Below are positions 9,421 to 17,789 of a stretch of 64,000 nucleotides of DNA, in pieces. The notes below the pieces were generated by a model. It was given only the letters and a program-made list of their open reading frames with translations. It searched no databases and had not been told where the DNA came from. Each line of letters starts with the position of its first letter. The first letter of the stretch is position 1. A program made the position numbers and the translations under genes. Where the stretch lies: the NCBI GenBank assembly GCA_949878425.1, contig CATLAL010000004.1:62001-126000 (forward strand). The letters run 5' to 3'. This stretch comes from an uncultured Oscillospiraceae bacterium (lineage in GTDB: Bacteria > Bacillota > Clostridia > Oscillospirales > Oscillospiraceae).

Positions 9421-10866
9421 TTACATATCGTCGAACCGGCCCTCGCCCACACGCTCCATCCCCCGCTGGGACATGTCCCGGTGCATCTGGGCGATTTTCC
9501 TTTCGCTGAGGGGATGCAGGCAGGCGAGCACGGTGGCCGCCAGGAAAAACAGCCCGGGAATCAGAAGGACCAGATTCTTGATTCCCGTAATTTGGGCGGT
9601 GGTCATCACTTCAGCTAGGGGATTGTAGCCGATCACATCCAGCAGAATGCCGATGACGATGGTGCTGATGGCGATGCCCACCTCAACGGGCAGAACATAC
9701 ATGGACATAATGAAGCCGTGGGCCTTTTTGCCGGTTTTCCACTGGTAATAGTCCGCGGCCTTGGAGTACATGACAATGCCCACGCAGACCTGGAGGGCGG
9801 AGCCGAAATATCCCAGGCAGATGCAGACCGTGTACACCACCAGATTTCCCTCAAAGAAGAAGCGGGGAAGCAGCAGGCCCGCCGCGAAGAGCCCCATGGC
9901 CAGAATGGACGTATTCTTTTTCCCCAGGCGCGCGCTCAGCCAGGGGGCCAGCAGGGAGCTGGCAAAGCAGACCGCCGTGGATGCCGTGGTGACGGTGGTC
10001 AGCGCGGAGAGGTCGCCGATGACCCACTTGAAGTAGTAGGCCATGGTGGAGACATAGATCATAAAGCCCAGGTAGCGGAAGAGCTCGATGAGCATGGAGC
10101 AGATCATGGGCGGATTTTTAACAATCGCCTTCGCACACTCCTTTGCCGGCAAAGTGTCGGCAGCGGCGTTCTCGGAGTGCCAGTCCTCGTAGTAGATGTC
10201 ATAGTCCTTGCCGGCGTGGGCGGTGGCGAAATAGGTGACCAGCCCGATGGCGGCGAAGATGCCGGCGCTGATCTGGAAGCCCCTGGCCTCGCTGCCCGCG
10301 CCGAAGAAGGCCACCATGGGCAGGCAGACCAGAGAGAACACCACGTTGCCGATCTGCTCAAACTGGGCGGTTCGCGCCGTCAGCCGCATGCGCTCGCTGT
10401 CGTCGCTGGCCATCCGGGTCATGAGGGCCCGCTGGGCCGCGCCGGGCTTGTCGGAGAGGCCGTAGGCGATCAGGTACATCAGCGCGTAGTAGAGGGCCAC
10501 CCAGTAGGGGTTCCCGGTGATCTTTGTGAAGCAGAAGATGGTGAACAGGGACGTGATGGGGACCAGATACAGGATCCAGGACCGGTATTTTCCGTGCTTG
10601 AACTTGCCGTTCTGAATAAAGCCGGCGATAATAGGCGTACAGCAGAAGTCAAAAATCCGGGTAATTGTAAAGACAAGTGCCATAATACCCGCCGGAACCA
10701 GGGCTACATCGGTTGCGAAGTAGATGAAGTAGGTGTTTGCCAGACTGAACGAGAGCCCCACGCCGAAGGAGCCGAGGGCAAACTCGGCCACTTTCCAGGA
10801 GGAGAGTCTGGTTTTTGTGCAGGTTTTCGCTATAGGAGTGGCGCCGCCTGCTCCTTCATGTGCCAT
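9421..10866 (-). CDS. GPH-type MFS transporter 1 of demethylation island
   Basis: A 481-residue polytopic membrane protein of the GPH/MelB branch. The N-terminal half contains RIFDFCCTPIIAG and KHGKYRSWIL, the counterparts of the family's cation-site and loop motifs. The C-terminal half has KAADYYQWKTGKKAHGFIMS. It is divergently arranged from the threonine aldolase-like gene. Its promoter (11017-11045) carries the predicted GntR operator seven bases after the -10 box, so the gene is probably induced by the pathway substrate. It is a candidate importer of the methylated compound. Confidence 0.85.
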   Translation of the reverse strand: MAHEGAGGATPIAKTCTKTRLSSWKVAEFALGSFGVGLSFSLANTYFIYFATDVALVPAGIMALVFTITRIFDFCCTPIIAGFIQNGKFKHGKYRSWILYLVPITSLFTIFCFTKITGNPYWVALYYALMYLIAYGLSDKPGAAQRALMTRMASDDSERMRLTARTAQFEQIGNVVFSLVCLPMVAFFGAGSEARGFQISAGIFAAIGLVTYFATAHAGKDYDIYYEDWHSENAAADTLPAKECAKAIVKNPPMICSMLIELFRYLGFMIYVSTMAYYFKWVIGDLSALTTVTTASTAVCFASSLLAPWLSARLGKKNTSILAMGLFAAGLLLPRFFFEGNLVVYTVCICLGYFGSALQVCVGIVMYSKAADYYQWKTGKKAHGFIMSMYVLPVEVGIAISTIVIGILLDVIGYNPLAEVMTTAQITGIKNLVLLIPGLFFLAATVLACLHPLSERKIAQMHRDMSQRGMERVGEGRFDDM

Positions 10867-10993
10867 TTGTCATATCCCCTTTCCTATGTTTCCTTGCTTC
10901 CGGTAATTGAGCACCGCGCTATAAGCCGCCGCCTTTTCAGAAAGAGCCTTGACTCTTTCTGATTCCGGGCCTATAATGGGACAGGCGGGAACG

Positions 10994-11009
10994 GCTTATA
11001 TTTACAAGT
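10994..11009. promoter_or_regulatory. Predicted GntR operator (site B)
   Basis: On the minus strand the sequence ACTTGTA-AA-TATAAGC is an imperfect palindrome of the site at 12751-12768. It begins seven bases downstream of the -10 box of the transporter promoter, a position where a bound repressor would block RNA polymerase. Confidence 0.7.
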
Positions 11010-11016
11010 TGGTATG

Positions 11017-11045
11017 AGCATAGCACACTCCGCGAAAAATGTCAA
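11017..11045 (-). promoter_or_regulatory. Sigma-A promoter of GPH transporter 1 / methyltransferase unit
   Basis: The minus strand shows TTGACA, 17 bases, then TATGCT. The predicted operator follows immediately. The leader to the ATG at 10866 is about 145 bases and holds no further gene. Confidence 0.8.
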
Positions 11046-11121
11046 ATTCAAATTGGAGGGCCCGTCCAGGCCGGCTGTCGGCGCGGCGGGATGCCGGAAG
11101 GCTTGAAGGAGGAGAAGAAAA

Positions 11122-12168
11122 ATGTATAAACTTACAGCATCCAGAGGATTTTCCAGCGACAACTGCTCGGCGGTCCATCCCCGCGTCATGAAGGCGCTGG
11201 AAGCGGTCAATACCGGCCATGTGCCCGGATACGGATACGACTGCGTCACGGCGGAGGCGGACCGGACCTTTGACGCGCTCTTCGGCCGGCATGTGGAGGT
11301 CTTTTACACCTTTAACGGCACGGGGACAAACTGCGCGGCCCTGGCCCATCTTGTGCGTCCCCACCACGGTATTGTCTGCGCGGACACCTCCCATATCAAC
11401 TCCGCGGAGACCTGCGCGCCGGAACGGATCGCCAACGCGAAGCTGCTGACGCTGCCCTGTCCGGACGGCAAGGTGCGCCCAGAGCAGCTGGAGGAGCTTC
11501 TAGGCGGCTGGCAGAGCGAGCATGTGCCCAAGCCGTCGGTGCTGAGCCTGACCCAAGTGACGGACGAGGGGACGGTGTACCGCAGGGAGGAGCTGGAGGT
11601 CCTCACGGGGATCGCCCACGAGCACGGCATGACGGTCCATATGGACGGGGCGCGGCTGGCCAACGCCGTGGCCGCCAACGGAAACGACCTGGCGGGAACG
11701 GTCTGCGGCGTGGACGTGCTCAGCTTTGGCGGGACCAAAAACGGCATGATGTTCGGGGAAGCGGTGGTGTTTCTGACCCCGGAGCTGGCGGGGGAGTTCG
11801 CCTACACCCGAAAGAGCTGCGGGCAGCTTCCCAGCAAGGCCCGCTATATTGCCGCCCAATTCCTGGAGGTGCTCCATGACGGCCTGTGGCTTGAGATGGC
11901 CAACCACGCCAACCGGATGGCAATGCTCCTCTATGAGCGCATGGGGGCGCTGCCCTGCTTCCGCGCGCCCTTCCGGCCCCAGGCCAACGAGGTGTTTGCC
12001 CATGTGGACGGCAGGATCAAGTGGGTCCTCTGCGAGGAGATGCCCTTCCAGCACTTCGGTCCGGAGCCGGACATCTCCCGGTTTGTCACGTCCTTTGATA
12101 CAACGCCGGAGGACATTCAGCGGCTGACGGACCGCGCGATGGAACTTTATTCAAAAATAGAGGAATAA
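11122..12168 (+). CDS. Low-specificity L-threonine aldolase family protein (PLP)
   Basis: A 348-residue fold-type I PLP enzyme of the threonine aldolase/beta-eliminating lyase family. HMDGAR (D175) contacts the pyridine nitrogen and SFGGTKNG (K206) is the expected Schiff-base lysine. The known reaction splits L-threonine or other beta-hydroxy amino acids into glycine and an aldehyde. GAAGGAGGAG precedes the start. It stands between the two arms of the methyl-transfer island, so its natural substrate may be a demethylated beta-hydroxy amino acid, but this is conjecture; a housekeeping role is equally open. Confidence 0.85.
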   Translation: MYKLTASRGFSSDNCSAVHPRVMKALEAVNTGHVPGYGYDCVTAEADRTFDALFGRHVEVFYTFNGTGTNCAALAHLVRPHHGIVCADTSHINSAETCAPERIANAKLLTLPCPDGKVRPEQLEELLGGWQSEHVPKPSVLSLTQVTDEGTVYRREELEVLTGIAHEHGMTVHMDGARLANAVAANGNDLAGTVCGVDVLSFGGTKNGMMFGEAVVFLTPELAGEFAYTRKSCGQLPSKARYIAAQFLEVLHDGLWLEMANHANRMAMLLYERMGALPCFRAPFRPQANEVFAHVDGRIKWVLCEEMPFQHFGPEPDISRFVTSFDTTPEDIQRLTDRAMELYSKIEE

Positions 12169-12714
12169 CTTGCATATTGGACGATTTCTCGATGAAACTC
12201 TTTCTTTTGCCTTTGTGCGGGAATCTAATGAAGCTGTACCAATAAGCGAGGGATGCAGATTCGCGAGGAAAAATTGCCGCTGGCAGGGCAAATGCGATTC
12301 CACAGCGACCCAGTGGGCCGGCTTCCGCCGGCCAAACGCCATCGAGGGGCCGTTTGGAATGCAATCGCGCATGGGCGCCCGTTGCGCGATTTAAGCAGGA
12401 ATACTTTGTGTATTTTAAGTTTTTTAACGCGGACAGGGGCAATTTTTGCCATAAAGATGCGTGCTGAGTATGGGTACAGCCTCTAAAAGAACTGCAGCGG
12501 TTTGAAGAGCGCCGGACCTGCCATAGGAGGCCCCCGGCAGGTCCGGCAGCGCAAGCGCTGCCCAAGCTCTTTATTGATCCCTTTTCTTTAAGAAAAAGGA
12601 TCAATTGCCGGGCGCGCCTCCAGCCTCTTGGGGCTGGAGGCGCTTTTGCTTTCTCCATAATCGACAATTTTGCCGAATGTTCCTTGGCTATTCCTACGAA
12701 AAACTTTTCACGCC
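12169..12714. repeat. Gene-free stretch with several repeats and two hairpins
   Basis: No credible gene is seen. Positions 12398-12434 (GGAATACTTTGTGTATTTTAAG) match 53113-53150. Positions 12452-12486 match 9375-9420. A 12-bp stem GCCGGACCTGCC lies at 12511-12547. A composite-repeat half hairpin (ATTGATCC..GGATCAAT) lies at 12573-12605. The terminator at 12614-12650 follows. Confidence 0.65.
12614..12650 (+). terminator. Rho-independent terminator
   Basis: A 12-bp stem GCGCCTCCAGCC pairs with GGCTGGAGGCGC (12632-12643) and is followed by TTTTGCTTT. It separates the threonine aldolase-like gene from the corrinoid 2 operon. Confidence 0.8.
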
Positions 12715-12743
12715 TTGACAATGCGAAAAAACCAATGTATGAT
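12715..12743 (+). promoter_or_regulatory. Sigma-A promoter of the corrinoid 2-methyltransferase operon
   Basis: TTGACA and TATGAT are separated by 17 bases, about 60 bases upstream of the corrinoid 2 start. The predicted GntR operator begins eight bases after the -10 box. Confidence 0.85.
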
Positions 12744-12750
12744 TGCGGTA

Positions 12751-12768
12751 TACTTGTATTTACAAGTA
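12751..12768. promoter_or_regulatory. Predicted GntR operator (site A), perfect palindrome
   Basis: TACTTGTA-TT-TACAAGTA is a perfect inverted repeat with 8-base arms. It covers the likely transcription start of the corrinoid 2 operon and shares ACTTGTA with the site at 10994-11009. Binding by the GntR protein at 6874-7578 is inferred, not shown. Confidence 0.75.
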
Positions 12769-12803
12769 AAACCTTAAAAAGCGAGGCAAAGGGGGAATTC
12801 CAG

Positions 12804-13448
12804 ATGATTGACTTGAAGAACCTTCAAGAGGCTATGGGCGATCTTGAGGAGGATACGGTAAAGGAGATCCTGCGCAAGGTGATGGAAGAGGGCGGCGCCC
12901 AGGCCCAGGAGGCTCTGGGCGCGTGCCAGGGCGGTATGGATATCGTGGGCGCCAGGTTTGAATCCGGGGAATACTTTGTGGGCGACCTGATTTATGCCGG
13001 CGAGCTGATGACCGACGCTGTCGAGATCCTCGGAAGCGCGCTGGTGGCGGAGGAGGCCAGCAGCGGTGGCAGTAAGAAAAAGATGATTCTCTGCACGGTG
13101 AAGGACGATCTTCACGATATCGGAAAGAACATTGTCCGGGCCATGCTTCAGGCGGCGGGCTTTGATGTGATCGATCTGGGCATTGACGTGGCGCCGGAGA
13201 CCATCGTGGAGAAGGCGAAGGAGGAGAACATCAAGATTGTCGCCCTCTCCGGCGTTCTGACGCTGGCTCTGGACTCCATGAAGGCCACCGTGGACGCCTT
13301 CCGTCAGGCCGGCATGGACGACGTGAAGATCATCGTCGGCGGCGCGCCGGTTACGGCCGACGCCTGCGCCATCACTGGCGCGGACGAGTGGGCGCAGAAT
13401 CCGCAGAAGACCGTCAACGTCTGCAAGGCCTGGGCGGCTGAGCAGTAA
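12804..13448 (+). CDS. Corrinoid (cobalamin-binding) protein 2 of methyltransferase system
   Basis: A 214-residue methyl carrier with a helical cap and a B12 domain, and the signature DDLHDIGK (D102, H104, G107). The ATG used follows AAAGGGGG; an in-frame upstream extension crosses the promoter and operator and is rejected. It sits 18 bases before the URO-D methyltransferase and is almost certainly its methyl acceptor. It is the second corrinoid protein of the island and lies under the best operator in the window. Confidence 0.92.
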   Translation: MIDLKNLQEAMGDLEEDTVKEILRKVMEEGGAQAQEALGACQGGMDIVGARFESGEYFVGDLIYAGELMTDAVEILGSALVAEEASSGGSKKKMILCTVKDDLHDIGKNIVRAMLQAAGFDVIDLGIDVAPETIVEKAKEENIKIVALSGVLTLALDSMKATVDAFRQAGMDDVKIIVGGAPVTADACAITGADEWAQNPQKTVNVCKAWAAEQ

Positions 13449-13466
13449 GAGAAGGAGGGAGCGCGT

Positions 13467-14636
13467 ATGACACCTGATGAACTGCGGCAGTACCGGGTCA
13501 ATCTCTTCCGGGACGCCACCAGCATGGAGCGGAAGCCCGACCGGATTCCCCATCTGTCCAACTTCTGGACCTGGCAGGTTTTGGACATGGGCTACAAGTT
13601 CAGCCAGGCCACCCACGACTACGACGTGATGGAGAAGGTGATGCTGGGCTTTCACGAGCGCTACGGGTTCGACGCCTATCAGGAGACCGGCATCCGCAAT
13701 CCCCAGAGGGTTACGGAGACCCTGGGGGACAGCATCTACGTGATTGACGATGAGAAGGAGCTGTTTTTTCTCCAGGACCACTCCTACTTTGAGACCGGCG
13801 AGTACGACGAGCTGATCGCCAACCCCAGCAAGTTTGTCTGGGAAAAAGTCCTGCCCAGAAAGTTCTATAAGTTCCGTCCGGATATGGACCCGCAGCTGAT
13901 GGTGGACTGCGTCAAGGAGAACCAGCTGTTCTGGACAAAGTCCTTTGAGCGCAACAATAAGCTGGCTGAGATGGGCGTCCCCGGGCTGATTTCCCCGAAA
14001 AACGGCTTCGCCTCCCTTGGTATCGAGTACCTGTTCTCCGGCCTGCGGGGGATCCGGGGCATCTCCCTGGACATGCGCCGGGTGCCGGAGAAGGTCCAGG
14101 CGGCCTGCGACGCCCTGGATACCATCAGCGCCGAGCCCGTGGTGCAGAGCCTGATGCGCGACGTTCCCGGCCCGGACACCGGATACTGCTTTGACATGCT
14201 GGTGGCCATTCTGGCCCACACCATCCTGAGCATGAAGCAGTGGGAGATGTTCTACTGGCCGCCCCTCAAGCGGATTATTGACGAGGTGGTGGCGAAGGAT
14301 AAGACCATTCAGCTCTTTATCGAGGGATCGTTCCTCCGTTTTGCGGACTACTTCAGGGACTACCCCAAGGGCCATATCGCCATTCAGATTGAGAGCGACG
14401 ATATTCTGGAGGTGCGCAAGGCGTTCCCCAACTGCTGCGTGATCGGCGGCATGACCTCCAAGCTGCTCAGCCAGGGCACAAAGGAGGAGTGCGTGGACCG
14501 GGTCAAGTATCTGGTGGACGAGCTGGGACCCAAGGGCTTTATCCTGGGGCAGGACAAGATGATGTCCTACCGCGTGGACGCAAAGCCGGAGAACGTTCTG
14601 GCTGTTTGTGAGTACATGCAGAGCATGAAGCTTTGA
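13467..14636 (+). CDS. Uroporphyrinogen decarboxylase-family (MtaA/OdmB-like) methyltransferase
   Basis: A 389-residue protein with the URO-D TIM barrel, the fold used by MtaA-type corrinoid methyltransferases and some O-demethylases. In this operon it is the best candidate for substrate:corrinoid methyltransferase. At the place where MtaA-like enzymes carry His/Cys zinc ligands, it reads LFIEGSF (about 283-289), with no Cys or His. That suggests either a different metal site or none. The rest (AFPNCCVIGGMTSKLL, GPKGFILGQDKM) fits the family. It could also act as the methyl-transferring partner of a separate enzyme. Confidence 0.82.
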   Translation: MTPDELRQYRVNLFRDATSMERKPDRIPHLSNFWTWQVLDMGYKFSQATHDYDVMEKVMLGFHERYGFDAYQETGIRNPQRVTETLGDSIYVIDDEKELFFLQDHSYFETGEYDELIANPSKFVWEKVLPRKFYKFRPDMDPQLMVDCVKENQLFWTKSFERNNKLAEMGVPGLISPKNGFASLGIEYLFSGLRGIRGISLDMRRVPEKVQAACDALDTISAEPVVQSLMRDVPGPDTGYCFDMLVAILAHTILSMKQWEMFYWPPLKRIIDEVVAKDKTIQLFIEGSFLRFADYFRDYPKGHIAIQIESDDILEVRKAFPNCCVIGGMTSKLLSQGTKEECVDRVKYLVDELGPKGFILGQDKMMSYRVDAKPENVLAVCEYMQSMKL

Positions 14637-14652
14637 CGAGGAGGTGTTTCCA

Positions 14653-14811
14653 GTGGAAGAAGCGAAGAAAAACACGGAGGCCGGGAAGCCCATTGACTAC
14701 ACGAAATATCCGGAGGGCTTTGACGCGATTGTGGATATGCTGGATTTTATCCCAGAGGAGCGCCGGAGGGCCACCATGCTGAGCCTGATCGACAATCTGG
14801 GCCGCCGCTGA
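14653..14811 (+). CDS. Small 52-residue protein in the methyltransferase operon
   Basis: A GTG-started reading frame preceded by a strong GGAGGTG, 17 bases after the URO-D methyltransferase stop and 17 bases before the alcohol dehydrogenase start. The product is soluble, highly charged and likely helical. It begins VEEAKKNTEAG, with IDYTKYPEGFD in the middle and LSLIDNLGRR at the end. It has no cysteines and no membrane segment. I do not recognise it. Its tight spacing and ribosome-binding site argue that it is real; it might be a subunit or assembly factor of the methyltransferase. Confidence 0.75.
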   Translation: MEEAKKNTEAGKPIDYTKYPEGFDAIVDMLDFIPEERRRATMLSLIDNLGRR

Positions 14812-14827
14812 AGAAAGGCAGACGCGT

Positions 14828-16000
14828 ATGAACAATTATGTGTACCACAATCCCGGCAAAATTATTTTCGGCAGGGAGACGGAGCGGAGCGTGGGCCAGG
14901 AGATCGCCAAGTACGCCTCCAGCTGCCTGATCGTCCTCGGCGGACCGTTCATCAAGGAGAACGGCCTCTATGACACGGTGGCCTCGTCCCTGCGGGAGGC
15001 CGGCGTGGCCTGCTACGACTTGGACAACATTGTGCCCAATCCCCGGCTGGCCCAGGTCTACGAGGGGATTGCGCTGTGCAGGGAGCACGACATCGGCTTT
15101 GTGCTGGCCATCGGCGGCGGCTCCGCCATCGACACGGCCAAGGCCGTGGCCGCCGGCGTCAAGGCGGAGGACGACATCTGGAGCTACTTCGGCACCTTCA
15201 GCAAGTTCATCACCGACGCGCTGCCCAGCGGCGTGCTGCTGACGCTGCCCGCCACCGGGTCCGAGTCCTCCAACTGCGCTGTGATCACCAACGGCGAGAG
15301 CGGGCTCAAGCGCAGTCTGTTCTCCGACGCGGTGATTCCCAAGTTCGCGATTTTGAACCCGGAGATGAGCTACTCCCTGCCCCCCTATCAGACGGCCAGC
15401 GGCAGCGCGGACATCCTGGCCCACCTGATGGAGGCGTACTTCTCCCTGACGCCCAGCACGGATCTCACCGACCGCCTGCTGGAGGGCGCCATGACCACGG
15501 TGCTGCACTACGCGCCCCTGGCCATGGAGCGGCCCCGGGACTACGACATTCGCGCGGAGCTGTACCAGGCCGCCAATATCACCAACAACGGGGTGCTCAT
15601 GGCCGGTCGGGTGGGCGACTGGGGCAGCCACAACATTGAGCACGAGATCAGCGGCATCTACAATATCGCCCACGGCGCGGGGCTTGCCATCGTGTTCCCA
15701 GCGTGGATCCGGTACGTCTGGGCCAAGTTCCGCCCGGACTGCCTGGTGAAGTTCTTCAGCCGGGTGTTCCACGTGGATTTCGGCAGGGACCGGGAGGACG
15801 AGACCGTGGGCCTGGGCGTGGCAAAGCTGGAGGCGTTTTACCGCTCCATCGGTTTGCCGGTGCGCCTCAGCGAGGCGAAGATCGGTGACGACCGGCTCCA
15901 GGAGATGGCGGAAAACGCCATGATCGGAACGGACGCGGTGGGGATGGCGTTCCCGCTCCACGCGGACGATATCCTGGAGATCCTGAAGCTGGCTGCGTAA
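14828..16000 (+). CDS. Iron-containing alcohol dehydrogenase
   Basis: A 390-residue group III dehydrogenase. The nucleotide-binding segment is AIGGGSAIDTAKA (about 94-106). The metal ligands are predicted at D195 and H199 (SADILAHLMEAY) and at H268 and H282 (SHNIEHEISGIYNIAHG), with the 14-residue spacing usual for the family. It would interconvert an aldehyde and an alcohol with NAD(P)H. In this operon it may process the alcohol or aldehyde left after demethylation, or the acetaldehyde made by the nearby aldolase. Confidence 0.9.
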   Translation: MNNYVYHNPGKIIFGRETERSVGQEIAKYASSCLIVLGGPFIKENGLYDTVASSLREAGVACYDLDNIVPNPRLAQVYEGIALCREHDIGFVLAIGGGSAIDTAKAVAAGVKAEDDIWSYFGTFSKFITDALPSGVLLTLPATGSESSNCAVITNGESGLKRSLFSDAVIPKFAILNPEMSYSLPPYQTASGSADILAHLMEAYFSLTPSTDLTDRLLEGAMTTVLHYAPLAMERPRDYDIRAELYQAANITNNGVLMAGRVGDWGSHNIEHEISGIYNIAHGAGLAIVFPAWIRYVWAKFRPDCLVKFFSRVFHVDFGRDREDETVGLGVAKLEAFYRSIGLPVRLSEAKIGDDRLQEMAENAMIGTDAVGMAFPLHADDILEILKLAA

Positions 16001-16086
16001 TATTACTTCCGAACCGAAAGGCCGGACAGGTCCACACCTGGAGGGAAGCAGAGTTTTAAAGAAAGAAATAGGGAGGAGAATTTATC

Positions 16087-17451
16087 ATGACAGAACAGAA
16101 AAAGCTGCCTGAAAAAATAGTCAGCATGTTCGCCATGGGAACCTTTTGCTCTGGTATCTACTACAGCCTTGTCAATAGCTATTATAACTTCTACTGCACG
16201 GATGTTGCGATGGTACCGGCGCAGACCCTCGGTACGGCGAGCTTTATCGTTCGCCTGATCTTCGTCTTTTTGACGCCCATGCTGGCGGTCCTGGTACAGA
16301 ACGGCCACTCCAAGTTCGGCAAGTACCGTAAGTGGATTTTTGTGGGCGTGCCCATCACGGTAGTGACCACCATCCTCACCTTTACCAAGTTCAGCGGAAG
16401 CGGCGTGTTCCTGGCGATCTTCTACTCCATCACCTACACCCTCTCCTCCGGCAGTAGCAGCCTCTGCGGCAACGCGCAGATGTCGCTGATGAACGTCATT
16501 ACGGACGACCCCACCCAGAGGAGCCGCCTATCCACCCGCCGCTCCCAGTTCCAGGATGTCTCCAAGATTCTCTTCTCCGCCACCTTCCTGCCGCTGGTGG
16601 CGCTGCTGGGCGGCGGAAGCGACGCCAAGGGCTATTTTTGGGCCGCAGTGATCATCGCCGTTCTGGCCGGCGGCGGCTACCTCTGCACCGCCTGGTCCGG
16701 CAAGAAGTACGACATCTATGACACGGACGGCCACGTGGCGGAGGCCGCCGCCAAGAACAAGATGACGGCCAAGCAGATGTTCGACTGCATTGTCAAGAAT
16801 CCGCCCCTGCTCTGGATGCTCCTCTCGGAGACGCTGAAGTTTACGGCGTACATGGTCTTTATTTCTACGTTTGCCTACTACTACCAGTACGTTCTCTTTG
16901 ACTTCTCCGCCATCACCATCACCACCACTGTGGCCTCTGTTGTGGCGCTGGTAGCCAGCCTGGTTTCTCCCGTCATTCTCAAGCAGCTTGGGCCAAAGAA
17001 CGCGAATACCATCGCCATGCTCTGCTACGTGGTGGGCATGCTGCTGCCCCGCTTCCTGGCGCCCAGCGCCATGATTTTCGGCGTCGGCTTCTGCATCATC
17101 TATTTCGGCATGTCCCTCAACTGCTGCTCCGCGCCCCTGGAGTTTGTCAACGCCTCCCTGGCCTATCAGGCCAAGACGGGGATGGACACCACCGGCTTTA
17201 CCATGTCCCTGTACGTGTTCCCCATCCAGCTGGGCATCGCCGTTTCCTCCGGCCTGGCCAACTGGCTGCTTGCCGGCATGGGATATGAGGCCGGCATGGC
17301 GCTGAGCGCCGCTCAGACCGTGAGCCTCCAGAACATCATTCTGCTCATTCCGGGCCTCATGTGCCTGGCCGCCCTGGCTGCCAACGTCCTGTATCCCCTG
17401 AGCCAGAAGAAGATGGGCGAGGTCTACGGAGCGCTGAACAGCGGCAAGTAA
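16087..17451 (+). CDS. GPH-type MFS transporter 2 of demethylation island
   Basis: A 454-residue polytopic membrane protein, recognisably paralogous to the transporter at 9421-10866 (shared NSYYNFYCTDVAMVPA-like start, GKYRKWIF loop, and MGEVY-type ending). It is the last confident member of the corrinoid 2 operon, with 86 bases separating it from the dehydrogenase. Having two related symporters under one regulator suggests uptake of two related compounds or exchange of substrate and product. Confidence 0.85.
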   Translation: MTEQKKLPEKIVSMFAMGTFCSGIYYSLVNSYYNFYCTDVAMVPAQTLGTASFIVRLIFVFLTPMLAVLVQNGHSKFGKYRKWIFVGVPITVVTTILTFTKFSGSGVFLAIFYSITYTLSSGSSSLCGNAQMSLMNVITDDPTQRSRLSTRRSQFQDVSKILFSATFLPLVALLGGGSDAKGYFWAAVIIAVLAGGGYLCTAWSGKKYDIYDTDGHVAEAAAKNKMTAKQMFDCIVKNPPLLWMLLSETLKFTAYMVFISTFAYYYQYVLFDFSAITITTTVASVVALVASLVSPVILKQLGPKNANTIAMLCYVVGMLLPRFLAPSAMIFGVGFCIIYFGMSLNCCSAPLEFVNASLAYQAKTGMDTTGFTMSLYVFPIQLGIAVSSGLANWLLAGMGYEAGMALSAAQTVSLQNIILLIPGLMCLAALAANVLYPLSQKKMGEVYGALNSGK

Positions 17452-17671
17452 TACGTTTTCTTGAAAGCGTCGCTTTCGGCGTCCGCTGGACGCCGGCGAG
17501 CCTAAACCGCCTTTCAGGCGGTCCACGGAAAAAGGATCAAAAAGAACTTTAATTTCGAGACTAAACTGTTTGCAAATCCTAAATTTTTGCCCGGTAACGA
17601 TAGTGCGGTTTTAATTGAGGAATACTATAATAATTTGCGCCGCCCTCCGGGCAACCGCATGAAATCGCGAA
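17452..17671. repeat. Composite-repeat remnant after transporter 2
   Basis: No gene is seen. The start (TTTTCTTGAAAGCGTCGCTTTCGG, in two stretches) resembles one arm of the long hairpin at 51520-51582. Two small stems follow (GGCGTCC/GGACGCC and ACCGCC/GGCGGT). Then AAAAGGATCAAAAAGAAC is the inner end of the composite element. Confidence 0.6.
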
Positions 17672-17708
17672 AAAAGTCCAGCAGGCACTGCCTACTGGAC
17701 TTTTTTTA
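17672..17708 (+). terminator. Rho-independent terminator of the corrinoid 2 operon
   Basis: AAGTCCAG and CTGGACTT pair in a stem with an inner AGG/CCT, followed by a run of Ts. The descending arm also overlaps the -35 region of the promoter proposed for the DUF1638 gene. Confidence 0.8.
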
Positions 17709-17724
17709 TAGGAAATGGTATAGT
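17696..17724 (+). promoter_or_regulatory. Possible promoter of the DUF1638 gene
   Basis: TGGACT and TATAGT are separated by 17 bases; the -35 is a poor match. Five bases after the -10 box, AGCTGTAAATGCGAGA matches 10 of 16 positions of GntR site B, which would place this gene in the same regulon. Confidence 0.5.
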
Positions 17725-17789
17725 AAATGAGCTGTAAATGCGAGATAGGCGCTGTTTGGCCGTGGGCTGAAGCAGGAGGAGTAAAAGCG

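Noticed and set aside
12774..14693. A 639-codon antisense frame across the corrinoid 2 and methyltransferase genes
   Set aside because: It is a shadow of G+C-rich coding sequence; its translation is rich in H, V, G and L with no domain, while the plus-strand genes have clear motifs.
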